IMG/VR virus record: IMGVR_UViG_3300037140_000025 | Location: 1-32,474 of that record | From: a virus | Reading direction: 5' to 3' (one strand) | DNA: 32,474 nt | Shown: positions 1 to 8,288 of the stretch, one piece after another | Layout of the letters: every line of letters begins with the position of its first letter | Position numbering within the stretch: position 1 is the stretch's first letter | The notes under the pieces: model-generated | The model's database searches: none | Seen by the model: only the letters and a program-made list of their open reading frames with translations | What the model was told of the DNA's origin: nothing | Position numbers and translations under genes: made by a program

Positions 1-2953
1 AGGCCAAGGAGACGTCTCCAGAGTTTCTAAAGCCGGGGCTTTGGCGAACGCTCGAATCTCCCAATAGGCTCTGATCGGCCAGCGCCCGGACGAGCGCCAC
101 AAGACGCGCCACGCTATCCCCCGTGGTCGAGGAGTCACTCGCGGCTCGGACATTGACGCCAGCGCGACTGACACCATCCGAGAGAAGGGACTGATCGCTC
201 GCGGCCCGGACGAAGGAGAGGAGTCGGGCCACCGCATCCGATGCCAGCGACTGGTCCGCTCCCGTACGGGCTCGCCGGTTCAGAACCGTGGCAACGTCAG
301 AGATCAGCGACTGGTCGGCCACTGCACGCGCTAAACGCACTAGACGCGCTACGGCATCGCTCAACAAACTCTGATCAGCGACGTGTGCGGGCTGCACCGT
401 GGTGTGTGCCACGTCGCCGGTCAGCGACTGGTCCGCGCCAGTTCGATGCCTTGTCCCGCCACCACCCGTCGCATCGGACACCAACGACTGATCGGTCAGC
501 GCACGCACCAACGAGAGCAACCGCGCAACAGAGTCACTCAACAAAGACTGATCTGCGCCGGTCCGTGTACGCACGCTGTGAATCGTCGCGAGATCGCTGA
601 GTAGTGACTGGTCCGCTCCTGTGCGTGCGCGGACGTTCGCGCCTACGCAGGCGTCCGCGAGTAGCGACTGATCGGCACTCGTGCGCAGGAGATGCAGCAA
701 ACGTGCGACGGCATCGCTGAGCAGTGATTGGTCCGCGCTCGTGCGCACGAACACCAACAAACGAGTAGCGAGATCGGAGATCAGGGACTGATCGGCCACG
801 GTACGAGCAAATACGCGCCGCGTAGCCGTCGAGTCGGAGATCAACGACTGGTCACTTGCGTGGACGGGCTGTGTAGTCGTGTGTGCCGTGTCCGAGAGCA
901 GGCTTTGGTCTGCGCCAGTTCGTGACAAGACAATCAACCGCGCTACTGCATCGCTCAACAACGATTGATCGGCCCCGGTACGCACAAGGTGGAAGAGTCG
1001 CACCGCCGCATCGCTCAACAGTGACTGATCGCTAGTCGTCCGTGCGAATACCGCCAAACGCGTTACTGCGTCACTCAACAAGGACTGATCGCTAGCGTGT
1101 GTCGGCTGCTTGGTGGTGTGGCCAACGTCGCCTAACAATGACTGATCAGCCGCCGTACGTGCGATGACGAACAGACGGGCAACCGCGTCAGAGAGCAGAG
1201 ACTGGTCGGCTCCGGTACGTGCCAGAACGAGTACGCGTAGCACCGCGTCACTTAGCAGGCTTTGATCGGCGGCACTTCTCGAGAACGAGCGCCCCGAGAC
1301 TACCGTGTCGCCAACCAACGACTGATCGCTCGCGTGTGCCGGTTGCGTAGTGGTGTTAGCCAGATCGGACAACAACGACTGATCGCTGGCGGTACGCGCC
1401 AACATGAACGTTCGCGCGGCTGCGTCACTCAACAGCGATTGGTCAGCCGCCACGCGTGCGAGAGTGAGCGAGCGCGTCGTCGAGTCGGCGGTCAGTGACT
1501 GGTCGGCACTGGTACGCACCGTGATAAATACACGCGTGGCTGCGTCACTTAGTAGTGATTGATCGCTGGCGTGTGCTAACAGTTTCGTGGTGTGCGCGAT
1601 ATCGGAGAGGAGTGACTGATCTGCCCCGGTACGCGCGATCGCGAACGCGCGAGCCGCCGCATCACTGACCAACGATTGATCTGCTCCGGTTCTTACGACG
1701 ACCAATACTCGAGAAGCGGCGTCCGACAGGAGTGACTGATCTGCGCTGGTGCGAACTCGGACGTTAAGCGACGCGGCGAGATCGGAGAGCAACGACTGAT
1801 CTGCGCTAGTTCTAGCGATCACCAACAAGCGAGCCGCTGCGTCACTCAACAGGCTTTGGTCGGCTCCGGTCCGAACTCGTACGTTTAGACCACCGGCTGA
1901 GTCAGCCGTGAGCGATTGATCGGTGGTCGTGCGATACTTAGCGTTGATGACCGTGGCCACATCCGAGATCAGTGATTGGTCTGCAGCGTGAGTCGGTTGT
2001 TTGGTCGTGTGCGCCAGATCGCTAAGCAACGACTGGTCACTAGCCGTGCGCACCAGTACGAACGTGCGAGTGGCTCCATCACTGAGCAGTGACTGATCTG
2101 CGACGGTTCGCGTAGTACCCGCCGTGCGTGTTGCCGTGTCCGAGAGTAGAGACTGATCGGCGGTTACCCGCGACTCGACGAGCAGCTTCGCCACTCCATC
2201 GCTGAGGAGACTCGAATCCGCGACCGTACGCGCCCAGCCCGTTGCCCCTCGCATAGCCACATCAGACAGGAGAGACTGATCAGAAGCCGTGCGTGCGAAT
2301 GTGAGCAGTCTCGTTGCTGTGTCACTGACCAACGACTGATCGGCACCATTTCGGCTTCTGATCGATTGAATAATGGCCGTGTCAGAGACGAGTGATTGGT
2401 CGGCGGTGGTTCGCGTAAACGTCACCGAGCGCACTGCGCTGTCGCCCGTGTACGTTTGATCGCTAGCCGTTCGCGGCAGATTCTTTTGCCCCACCGCGCT
2501 GTCGCTGAGTAGAGACTGGTCCGGGGCGGTTCGTATGAGAACCAACGCACGCAGAACTGCGTCACTTAGCAGGCTCGAATCTGCCGCCGTACGTGCGCGT
2601 ATGCTCTGGCGCGTAGCGGTGTCTGAAACCAGCGACTGATCGGCAACTAGACCAACCGTGACTATCGTTCGTGTAGTGGTATCACTAGTGAATGTCTGAT
2701 CTGTGGCCGTGCGCGTGCGTACGTTGTGGACGGTCGCTACGTCGGAAACATAGGACTGCTCGCCCACCGTGCGTAAGAAGGCTAGGAATTGTGCCGCTGT
2801 CTCGCTGCCTGTGAACGTCGAGTCACCCGCCGTGCGCACTCGTACGTTGTAAATCGAGGTGCCATCGGCGGTGAGTGAGTGATCGCTTGCGGTGCGCGTT
2901 CGAACGTTTGCACCAGTAGCCGCATCGCCCGTGTACGTCTGATCTGTAGCCGT
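1..2953 (-). repeat. About 49 tandem ~60-bp coding repeats (20-aa unit)
   Basis: Read on the minus strand, the repeat encodes units of the form T-x-(A/S)-D-Q-S-L-L-S-D-x-x-x-R-x-x-x-x-x-R. I count 49 units from Asp 472 to Asp 1428, plus a partial one at the edge. Most units are 20 residues. Six are 19 residues and carry a variant resembling AHTTKQPTH (units 16, 23, 27, 31, 35 and 43). Two are 21 residues. The DQS core is spelled with many synonymous codons (GAT or GAC, CAG or CAA, TCA, TCG, TCT, AGC or AGT), so the DNA repeat is degenerate while the protein motif is kept. The first eight or nine units are the most diverged. Confidence 0.92.
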
Positions 2954-4357
2954 AGCGGTGAGAATCGCGGTAGTGACGCCCGCGCCTTGGGTGAGTACTC
3001 GCCTAAACGCTGACCTAAATCGAATAGCGCGGAGGTGCGGTGGTCCGATCGGTGGAAATAACTGCCACGCTGGTCGAACGACCGGTGCCGTCGCGCCGTA
3101 GGACAGACCCAACACGAGTCCGTGGTTAGCCGCCGCTCCTGCGAACGTCCACGTTGGTGTAAGCGTCGTGACTGTTTGAACCTGCCACAGAGCAACGCCA
3201 AAGGTGCCGTCAAGGTTGCCGATTGTCCACGCAGTGTTGACTAGCGGAGGGAAAGACACGTACGTAAGCCACGGTGACGACGGCCCACCGGTTAAGTCGT
3301 ACGTGGCGTCTTCACCAAAGTCCACTATGACATCACCTGCGCCGCGCGGTGTGACCGTGTTTACGAGTGTCGATGACGATGTGTTGTCCACCACGCCCAC
3401 GGCATAGACACTTGACGCCTGTGGTAGTTCGATCGCTTGGCAGTACCACACGTCGCCGGTGCCCGAGTTGAACTCGACGGTATCGGCTGCGCCCGTGGTC
3501 GAGAGACAGACCCACTGCTGCGCGTGCATCGTCGACGACATCTGCACGAGTTCGAACGTGCCCATGCTGGTGACCGGTGCGACCGGCCCAGTAGCGCCCG
3601 CACTGATCAGGTTCAAGACAACCGTGCTACCGATCTTGCAATTAACGGGCAACACTTGCGCGGAAGTGCCCGCCGCTACGCCGTTACCCGCCGAACCTTC
3701 ATCGCCTTGCTGAATGACGAACGAGGGAACTGGCGTGATCGCGATCGCCGCAACAATGAGAACCTGCGAGAATGACTGCGTGTAAGTGGCAGTCTCCGTC
3801 GTCAGCGATGACGTGTCACCGATGTACGCCATGTTTGCATCGCCTGCGCCGCCCTGCCATGGCGTACTGCCCGAATAATTCGTCCATGGCGAACTCGGCG
3901 TACCGGTGATCGGTGCCCAGTTCGTGCACATGACGACGAGGAAATCCTCTACGCTCTGAGGCACGACCGGTAGCGAGAACGTGGTATTGACGCCACTGTC
4001 AACAAATGCCGTCGTCGCCATCGCCGTGAACGGCAGTTCGATAGCGGCAACCGTCCACGCTGTAGCGCCTGACGTGACTACAGTAACTGCCTTGCTCGCG
4101 CCCGTCGCATTCAGACATATCCAAATCTCGGACTCTTGTACCGAGCCCGAGCCAGCGTTAGCGTCTATTGCGCGATAGAAGGTGCCGATCGGACTCGATA
4201 CGGAGGTGACGCCATCGAATGTGTCGTTACCCGGCGCAATGGCCAGAACAATCGCGTGTCCCGGTGTGGAGTTGTTAACCCAACTGAGCGTGCCGGGAGA
4301 GCCAGACGCAACCGCCGTCGCGCCTGTGTCGCCTACTTGAACAGGCACCCACGCCAT
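1..4357 (-). CDS. Giant tandem-repeat structural/adhesin-like protein (3' end beyond left edge)
   Basis: An uninterrupted minus-strand frame starts at the ATG at 4357, 9 nt after the TAA of the preceding gene, and runs to base 1 with no stop: at least 1452 residues. Residues 1 to about 465 hold two related segments rich in Thr, Ser, Val and Gly. Each contains a Cys-containing strand (EIWICLNATGA; QQWVCLSTTGA) followed by AIELP, which suggests two tandem beta-sandwich domains. From about residue 469 the protein is a 20-residue repeat, core RT-x-ADQSLLSD, to the edge. I find no signal peptide or membrane segment. It follows two structural-type genes, so a fibre, stalk or surface adhesin is the simplest reading, but the function is inferred. 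Frame was checked at widely spaced repeat Asp codons (first base at 2944 and at 76): both are multiples of 3 from the start. The many short plus-strand frames here are shadows. Confidence 0.9.
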   Translation of the reverse strand, partial: MAWVPVQVGDTGATAVASGSPGTLSWVNNSTPGHAIVLAIAPGNDTFDGVTSVSSPIGTFYRAIDANAGSGSVQESEIWICLNATGASKAVTVVTSGATAWTVAAIELPFTAMATTAFVDSGVNTTFSLPVVPQSVEDFLVVMCTNWAPITGTPSSPWTNYSGSTPWQGGAGDANMAYIGDTSSLTTETATYTQSFSQVLIVAAIAITPVPSFVIQQGDEGSAGNGVAAGTSAQVLPVNCKIGSTVVLNLISAGATGPVAPVTSMGTFELVQMSSTMHAQQWVCLSTTGAADTVEFNSGTGDVWYCQAIELPQASSVYAVGVVDNTSSSTLVNTVTPRGAGDVIVDFGEDATYDLTGGPSSPWLTYVSFPPLVNTAWTIGNLDGTFGVALWQVQTVTTLTPTWTFAGAAANHGLVLGLSYGATAPVVRPAWQLFPPIGPPHLRAIRFRSAFRRVLTQGAGVTTAILTATATDQTYTGDAATGANVRTRTASDHSLTADGTSIYNVRVRTAGDSTFTGSETAAQFLAFLRTVGEQSYVSDVATVHNVRTRTATDQTFTSDTTTRTIVTVGLVADQSLVSDTATRQSIRARTAADSSLLSDAVLRALVLIRTAPDQSLLSDSAVGQKNLPRTASDQTYTGDSAVRSVTFTRTTADQSLVSDTAIIQSIRSRNGADQSLVSDTATRLLTFARTASDQSLLSDVAMRGATGWARTVADSSLLSDGVAKLLVESRVTADQSLLSDTATRTAGTTRTVADQSLLSDGATRTFVLVRTASDQSLLSDLAHTTKQPTHAADQSLISDVATVINAKYRTTTDQSLTADSAGGLNVRVRTGADQSLLSDAAARLLVIARTSADQSLLSDLAASLNVRVRTSADQSLLSDAASRVLVVVRTGADQSLVSDAAARAFAIARTGADQSLLSDIAHTTKLLAHASDQSLLSDAATRVFITVRTSADQSLTADSTTRSLTLARVAADQSLLSDAAARTFMLARTASDQSLLSDLANTTTQPAHASDQSLVGDTVVSGRSFSRSAADQSLLSDAVLRVLVLARTGADQSLLSDAVARLFVIARTAADQSLLGDVGHTTKQPTHASDQSLLSDAVTRLAVFARTTSDQSLLSDAAVRLFHLVRTGADQSLLSDAVARLIVLSRTGADQSLLSDTAHTTTQPVHASDQSLISDSTATRRVFARTVADQSLISDLATRLLVFVRTSADQSLLSDAVARLLHLLRTSADQSLLADACVGANVRARTGADQSLLSDLATIHSVRTRTGADQSLLSDSVARLLSLVRALTDQSLVSDATGGGGTRHRTGADQSLTGDVAHTTVQPAHVADQSLLSDAVARLVRLARAVADQSLISDVATVLNRRARTGADQSLASDAVARLLSFVRAASDQSLLSDGVSRAGVNVRAASDSSTTGDSVARLVALVRALADQSLLGDSSVRQSPGFRNSGDVSLA

Positions 4358-4366
4358 GCGCCCGCC

Positions 4367-5038
4367 TTAGTTCAGTTGTTCGACAGTAAACCCGTAGACC
4401 GAGTAAGTGTTGCCTGCGGCGCTCACACTCCACGTGGCCGCAATCGTGATGCTGTTGTTGTTCGTAGTGTTGATCGCTGCCGCTGCAGGAACTGTCGCGG
4501 GCAACAGCACCATCGTGGTGGTCGTCGCGTTGATGCCAATCACGTTGCCCAACGTCTGAATCGTGCCCGATGCTCCCTGCGTCAACACCGTAAGGTTGGC
4601 TTCCAAGTGCCACGCGTTGACCGTCGAGGTCGGCGGTGTTTGTGCTGCCGTAACCGCCAACTGCGTGCCCGAGGCTGCGCCGTTCAAGTAGAGCGCCATC
4701 GTCGTCGTCGCCGTACCCGCTGCTGACCCGATCGAACCCCACGCCGTGACGCGCAAGATCGTGCCGGGTTTGAGTGTGTTGGCCTGAATGAATGGTTTCT
4801 GCGCGTTGCAGATGTCAGCCATCGCCGTGTACGTGTTCTTGGCGACGATGGCTGACCCCTGCTCCGGGTAGTCACAGTTCAGCAACTGTGGCCACCCACC
4901 CTCCAGCATGCCCATCTTCAACTCGTCCGCGATACGCGCCATCTTCTCCAACTCGGAGTCGTGGAACCGTGCAAGAACGAGCCTTGATTCTGCCTTGCGC
5001 TTTAGCGGCGCAAGATCGACCGCGCCGTGTGTGTTCAC
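4367..5038 (-). CDS. Putative phage structural protein with beta-rich C-terminal domain
   Basis: 223 residues from a GTG at 5038 that overlaps the TAG of the upstream gene (TAGTG); a TTG at 5059 is an alternative start. The first ~35 residues are charged and helical (LKRKAESRLVLARF). From about residue 60 the protein is low in charge and rich in Thr, Ala, Gly and Val, with a long predicted beta section (WHLEANLTVLTQGASGTIQT and further strands), as in jelly-roll or beta-sandwich domains of tail and capsid accessory proteins. It lies between another structural-type gene and the giant repeat gene and is probably co-translated with them. I recognise no named family. Confidence 0.75.
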   Translation of the reverse strand: MNTHGAVDLAPLKRKAESRLVLARFHDSELEKMARIADELKMGMLEGGWPQLLNCDYPEQGSAIVAKNTYTAMADICNAQKPFIQANTLKPGTILRVTAWGSIGSAAGTATTTMALYLNGAASGTQLAVTAAQTPPTSTVNAWHLEANLTVLTQGASGTIQTLGNVIGINATTTTMVLLPATVPAAAAINTTNNNSITIAATWSVSAAGNTYSVYGFTVEQLN

Positions 5039-6105
5039 TAGACGCTCGTGACCGTCCAAGTGACCGTCAACTGGTCACCCGATGCAGAGAGTGTCGCGCT
5101 CGCGCTGAGTGACGTTTCGTACATCTGCGTCACCGCTGAACCGGTCTTGATCGACGTGCTAACGTTCATGGCGTACACCGTCACTGGCAAGGAGTCGGTG
5201 CCGTTCGCCGTGAAGACTGGCGTGAGCGTAGTGGTCGTGGTGCCTGCCGTGTGCGCAAATGGCGCGATCTTGCGAATGAGGCCACCGCCCGCCGTGGTGA
5301 TCTCGCCGGTCATCGTGGTGTCGGTTGCAGCAGGTGCGATGTTCGTGTTGGACAAGCCAACGAACACGGCAAACGCACCGGCAGGCATGATGGCGTATGG
5401 TCCTTGCAGTGGTGTGGTGGCCAGCGTGCCCGGTGCGGCGACCGAGTTCCACTGGTCCACGGCCAACACGGGCGGCGAAGCGTTGGTGCACGACGTGATC
5501 ACGCCATAAACCAAGCCCACCGAGGTCGAGCCCGCGACGATGATCTGTCCGTTGTAGAACGTGGTCGAACCGGGTGCGCCCAAGCCAGTGCAGGTGAAGC
5601 CGTTCGTGGTCGGTGAGGTCGTACTCACTCCGTTCGCACCGTACAATCCACCGAAGGTTGCACGATCGAGGATGTCACGTCCGTTGTTCAGCAACAGCGC
5701 GACTGGCTGATCGAGCCCACCAACGCCGGGAGGACCGCCGCGCGTGTAGTGCGTCTCCTCGATGTCTTCGGGTCGACCGACTGGGCACTGGAAGAATCGG
5801 CCCAGTGCCATCGCAAACGCTGGGTTGTCGTCGCACGCCACCCACGCTGGCGAGTCGTCGCCCGAGTGATTTGACCAGATGCCGTCTGCGTGCACCACGG
5901 CCATGATCGCCTCGTCGTTGGGTCGATTCGTGATGCCAGTGCTGCGCGTCCGATAGAGGTGGCGCTGCAATTCGTCGACATCGACGTCCGGGTCGAACGT
6001 GTACGAATCGGGGATGACGATGTACGTCACCGCCGGTGCGCCATCGAGTTCTGCGAGTGAGCCATCACCCATTTTGGGTGTTTTATTACCGAGTTCAACG
6101 TTCAC
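5038..6105 (-). CDS. Putative phage structural protein (virion or tail-associated)
   Basis: 355 residues. The GTG start at 6105 is preceded by a clear AGGAGG. Residues 20-110 form an ordinary globular region (AIMAVVHADGIW, PAWVACDDNPAFAMALGRFF, CPVGRPED). Residues 140-355 are rich in Thr, Gly, Ala and Ser with many short predicted strands and resemble the C-terminal domain of the next gene. This mixed globular plus beta-sandwich layout is common in minor structural proteins of phages of Actinobacteria. The exact role is unknown. It starts the three-gene structural block that ends with the giant repeat protein. Confidence 0.75.
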   Translation of the reverse strand: MNVELGNKTPKMGDGSLAELDGAPAVTYIVIPDSYTFDPDVDVDELQRHLYRTRSTGITNRPNDEAIMAVVHADGIWSNHSGDDSPAWVACDDNPAFAMALGRFFQCPVGRPEDIEETHYTRGGPPGVGGLDQPVALLLNNGRDILDRATFGGLYGANGVSTTSPTTNGFTCTGLGAPGSTTFYNGQIIVAGSTSVGLVYGVITSCTNASPPVLAVDQWNSVAAPGTLATTPLQGPYAIMPAGAFAVFVGLSNTNIAPAATDTTMTGEITTAGGGLIRKIAPFAHTAGTTTTTLTPVFTANGTDSLPVTVYAMNVSTSIKTGSAVTQMYETSLSASATLSASGDQLTVTWTVTSV

Positions 6106-6129
6106 GACGCCTCCTAGTTCGTAGCGAGT

Positions 6130-6411
6130 CTAGCAGTCGTCGTCGGACTCTTGTTGCACCCTTCTCGAGAACTTGAAGCGTCGTCGTTGTCGGCCACTCA
6201 TGCCGCCCCACACGCCAATACTGATGTTGTGTTGCATCGCATAAAATACGCACTCGTCGCGTACCGGGCATATCCCGCCACCACACTTGCCGTTGCAGAA
6301 GTCTTTAGCCGACTCAACCTGATCGGCGTTAGGCGAGAAGAATAGCGAATCTGTCAGGTCGTTGCGACCAAGACATTTCGCTTGTCTGGTCCACTCGTCA
6401 GTAGTCGCCAT
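6130..6411 (-). CDS. WhiB-family iron-sulfur transcriptional regulator
   Basis: 93 residues. Family hallmarks: Cys13 in the N-terminal WTRQAKC segment; a cysteine cluster with Cys39, Cys43, Cys48 and Cys54, in which CPVRDEC gives the conserved Cx5C; the GVWGG turn at 67-71; and a basic SGRQRRRFK tail for DNA contact. WhiB proteins bind a 4Fe-4S cluster, usually act with the host vegetative sigma factor, and are confined to Actinobacteria and their phages, so the gene is strong host evidence. Odd: the usual CxxC is expanded by a glycine-rich insert, giving five cysteines. The start overlaps the end of the HAD phosphatase gene by 14 nt. Confidence 0.92.
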   Translation of the reverse strand: MATTDEWTRQAKCLGRNDLTDSLFFSPNADQVESAKDFCNGKCGGGICPVRDECVFYAMQHNISIGVWGGMSGRQRRRFKFSRRVQQESDDDC

Positions 6412-6847
6412 CGCACACTTGCAAGCAGGTCAGCCCCATGTCTCGCCAAAGCCGCACAATGCGATCTCGGTCGTCGAGACAGAATAGCACAGTGCGGCCC
6501 TTTCCTACGATGTGCGTGTCGTACATCTCTTTCTTGACAACGGCATCGGGCCGTCGATCTTCCGTCTTGCGCATGTGTAACTCGATGGCGTGGTGCGAGC
6601 CTCCCTTGCTATGCTCGTACCACGACACCAAGCCATGATTGCGAAGCCAGTCGTAAGTGTCACTCCACGCTGAATCTTCACGCCCGCTCATGTAGATGAT
6701 TTTGTGCCCAGCGGCCAGCATCGTACGCACTATCGTGATCACTGGCTCGTTGGGCTCATCCTGCAACACTTTCGTGTAGTCGTACGGGTGGCGATGCGTC
6801 CCGTGCAAAGCCACCGTACCGTCGATGTCGCAGATGATCACGTTCAC
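6398..6847 (-). CDS. HAD-superfamily phosphatase, polynucleotide 3'-phosphatase-like
   Basis: 149 residues with a GTG start in a GTGA overlap with the preceding 58-aa gene. HAD motif I is DIDGT (Asp7 nucleophile, Asp9), motif II is YMSGRED, a Lys follows in the AVVKKEMY segment (motif III), and motif IV is CLDDRDR. The order and spacing resemble the phosphatase domain of T4 Pnk/PseT, which removes 3'-phosphates from nucleic acid ends. No kinase P-loop is present, so this is a stand-alone phosphatase domain. The substrate is inferred; a nucleotidase is the alternative. Confidence 0.85.
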   Translation of the reverse strand: MNVIICDIDGTVALHGTHRHPYDYTKVLQDEPNEPVITIVRTMLAAGHKIIYMSGREDSAWSDTYDWLRNHGLVSWYEHSKGGSHHAIELHMRKTEDRRPDAVVKKEMYDTHIVGKGRTVLFCLDDRDRIVRLWRDMGLTCLQVCDGDY

Positions 6848-7020
6848 GGCAAGTCCTGCAAAAGCCCCGGCGCTGCGCGTCGTGTTTGAGCGGCGATCGC
6901 CAACGTCGCAGACGCATGGGCCAGTGTCGCGTTAGCCAATGAAGTCTGTGGGTTGCCGTCTGCCTGTGCACGTTCGATCAACATGTCAGCCAGTTCGATG
7001 TATTGGTCTGGTGTCCTCAT
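6844..7020 (-). CDS. Small helical protein of unknown function (58 aa)
   Basis: The frame starts at an ATG (7020) that overlaps the TGA of the GH16-like gene (ATGA) and ends in a GTGA overlap with the HAD phosphatase gene. Precise coupling at both ends supports a real gene. The protein starts MRTPDQYIELADMLIERAQA and continues as an Ala/Leu-rich second helix (ATLAHASATLAIAAQT), probably a two-helix hairpin. It has no cysteines, signal or membrane segment. Small proteins of this kind are frequent in phages of Actinobacteria; I know of no assigned function. Confidence 0.75.
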   Translation of the reverse strand: MRTPDQYIELADMLIERAQADGNPQTSLANATLAHASATLAIAAQTRRAAPGLLQDLP

Positions 7021-8243
7021 GCAGGAACGTCAATCGCTACACCAGCAACCAGCATCTCCACTGGGGTTGCTGCCGTGATCGTCGGGTCGGCGGGCGGGTT
7101 GTCCGGGTCGCCGCTCTGAATCTGGAACGTCAAACCGTACGCCGTGTTGATGCCGTCCGGACCAGCGAGCATTTCAGCGGTGTACGTGACTGAAGCCACC
7201 GCCTTGTTGTCCACGTAGAGCGTCTCACCAGTTGGCGTGGTGACGACCTTCCACAAGTGCCACTGCGAGAAGTCGAATCCGGTGAGGGTTTCCTGCTCCT
7301 GCTCGTTGTCGGTGCCCCAGTGGTACGTGGCTTCGAGGCTGTTGATCGCTTGTCCCTTGACCGTGCCCCGGATGCTGTTGTAACTCTCCAGCCAGTCCTT
7401 CTCCGGTGGCCACGTGTTGGGCCAACCGAGACAGATCGGCGTCACGCCGGGGTAAACGTCGTAGCGCGAAATCCACCAGAACGTGACCGGCGCGGGGTAG
7501 CGCATGGCGCACTGAATGCCTGCACCCAGCCAGTCAGCCACTGCCGCGCGAATAGTGGCCAGCACTTTGCCGGGTGGCGTGTAGCACAGCGCCGCGTTCA
7601 CAGAGTCAGGATACATCTGCAAGCGCATGAGCCCGTCGCCCAACAGTATCAAGTGCTTGTTGCTGAACAAACCGTCCTGATCTCCACCGCTCACGCCGTT
7701 GTAGGCGTTTTGAATGCCGCCCCACATCGCGCTTAGCGTCTTCGTCAAGAAGCCATCTGCTGCTACGCGCTTCATGCCTGCGTCAGGCGACGGGATGACC
7801 ATGCCTGCAGGTGGCATCAAGGGCGATGCCGGTGGAACGACCACGGGCGGGTCGACGACTGGTGCCCAGTGCCATTCAACAGTGAGATTCACTGGCTCGG
7901 CCTGCATCGTGTACGTCCAACCCGGCTGATAAACGTGCTGCCCATCAGCCCATCCGTCGAATATCTGACCTGCAGGCATCGTTGGTCCTGCAGGCACAAT
8001 GAACGTCGAACCCGCTGCGAGATCGAACGTTGGCACGCCATCCACCGTGACTTCGTACTCGACGATTGTGGGTGGCGTGACCTTGGCTGGAGTTCCGTAC
8101 GCCAACGCGATCGGCGGGAAATCCTCGTGTTTTGGGTCCCACGAGCGTAGCGGCTGGCCGTTCGACTGTGGGTTGTCCACTACGACCAATCCCTTGGCTG
8201 CGATCTGCGCTGGCGTTGGTCCTGCTGTTACTTCGTCACTCAT
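7017..8243 (-). CDS. InlB-like repeat plus GH16-like glycan hydrolase or lectin (virion-type protein)
   Basis: 408 residues with GAGAGGAAG ahead of the ATG. Residues ~60-128 match the InlB B-repeat/MucBP-like pattern (FDGWADGQHVYQPGWTYTM, then VNLTVEWHW), a small beta-grasp module of surface proteins. A Pro/Val linker (130-150) follows. Residues ~160-400 look like a concanavalin-type jelly roll of glycoside hydrolase family 16: WPPEKDWLES places Glu281, Asp283 and Glu286 as an ExDxxE catalytic motif, and WHLWKVVTTPTGETLYVDNK matches the usual late strand pair. GH16 enzymes cleave beta-glucans and galactans, so a depolymerase acting on a host surface glycan is plausible. The hydrolase reading is inferred from short motifs. 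Confidence 0.7.
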   Translation of the reverse strand: MSDEVTAGPTPAQIAAKGLVVVDNPQSNGQPLRSWDPKHEDFPPIALAYGTPAKVTPPTIVEYEVTVDGVPTFDLAAGSTFIVPAGPTMPAGQIFDGWADGQHVYQPGWTYTMQAEPVNLTVEWHWAPVVDPPVVVPPASPLMPPAGMVIPSPDAGMKRVAADGFLTKTLSAMWGGIQNAYNGVSGGDQDGLFSNKHLILLGDGLMRLQMYPDSVNAALCYTPPGKVLATIRAAVADWLGAGIQCAMRYPAPVTFWWISRYDVYPGVTPICLGWPNTWPPEKDWLESYNSIRGTVKGQAINSLEATYHWGTDNEQEQETLTGFDFSQWHLWKVVTTPTGETLYVDNKAVASVTYTAEMLAGPDGINTAYGLTFQIQSGDPDNPPADPTITAATPVEMLVAGVAIDVPA

Positions 8244-8259
8244 ATTGCTTCCTCTCTAT

Positions 8260-8275
8260 TGCCATCTCCATGGCA
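8260..8275 (-). other. Hairpin upstream of the GH16-like gene
   Basis: A perfect inverted repeat, TGCCAT, 4-nt loop, ATGGCA, lies 16 nt before the start codon at 8243 and downstream of the 254-aa gene. It has no U-run on the minus strand. It may be a weak processing or termination structure, or affect access to the ribosome-binding site. Confidence 0.4.
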
Positions 8276-8288
8276 GGTTTGGCACTGC

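Noticed and set aside
1-2953. CRISPR array (short repeats near GACTGATC every ~60 bp)
   Set aside because: The spacing stays in one coding frame, repeats are degenerate at DNA level, and the intervening bases encode a regular part of the 20-residue unit. No cas genes.
241-4726. Plus-strand short frames across the repeat and structural block
   Set aside because: They are shadows of the minus-strand giant frame and neighbours; Arg/Ser-rich, without motifs or ribosome sites.
6127-6156. Promoter of the shared type before the structural gene at 6105
   Set aside because: TAGACT is present at the right place, but the -35 position reads CAACAA and the spacer lacks GACAAG.
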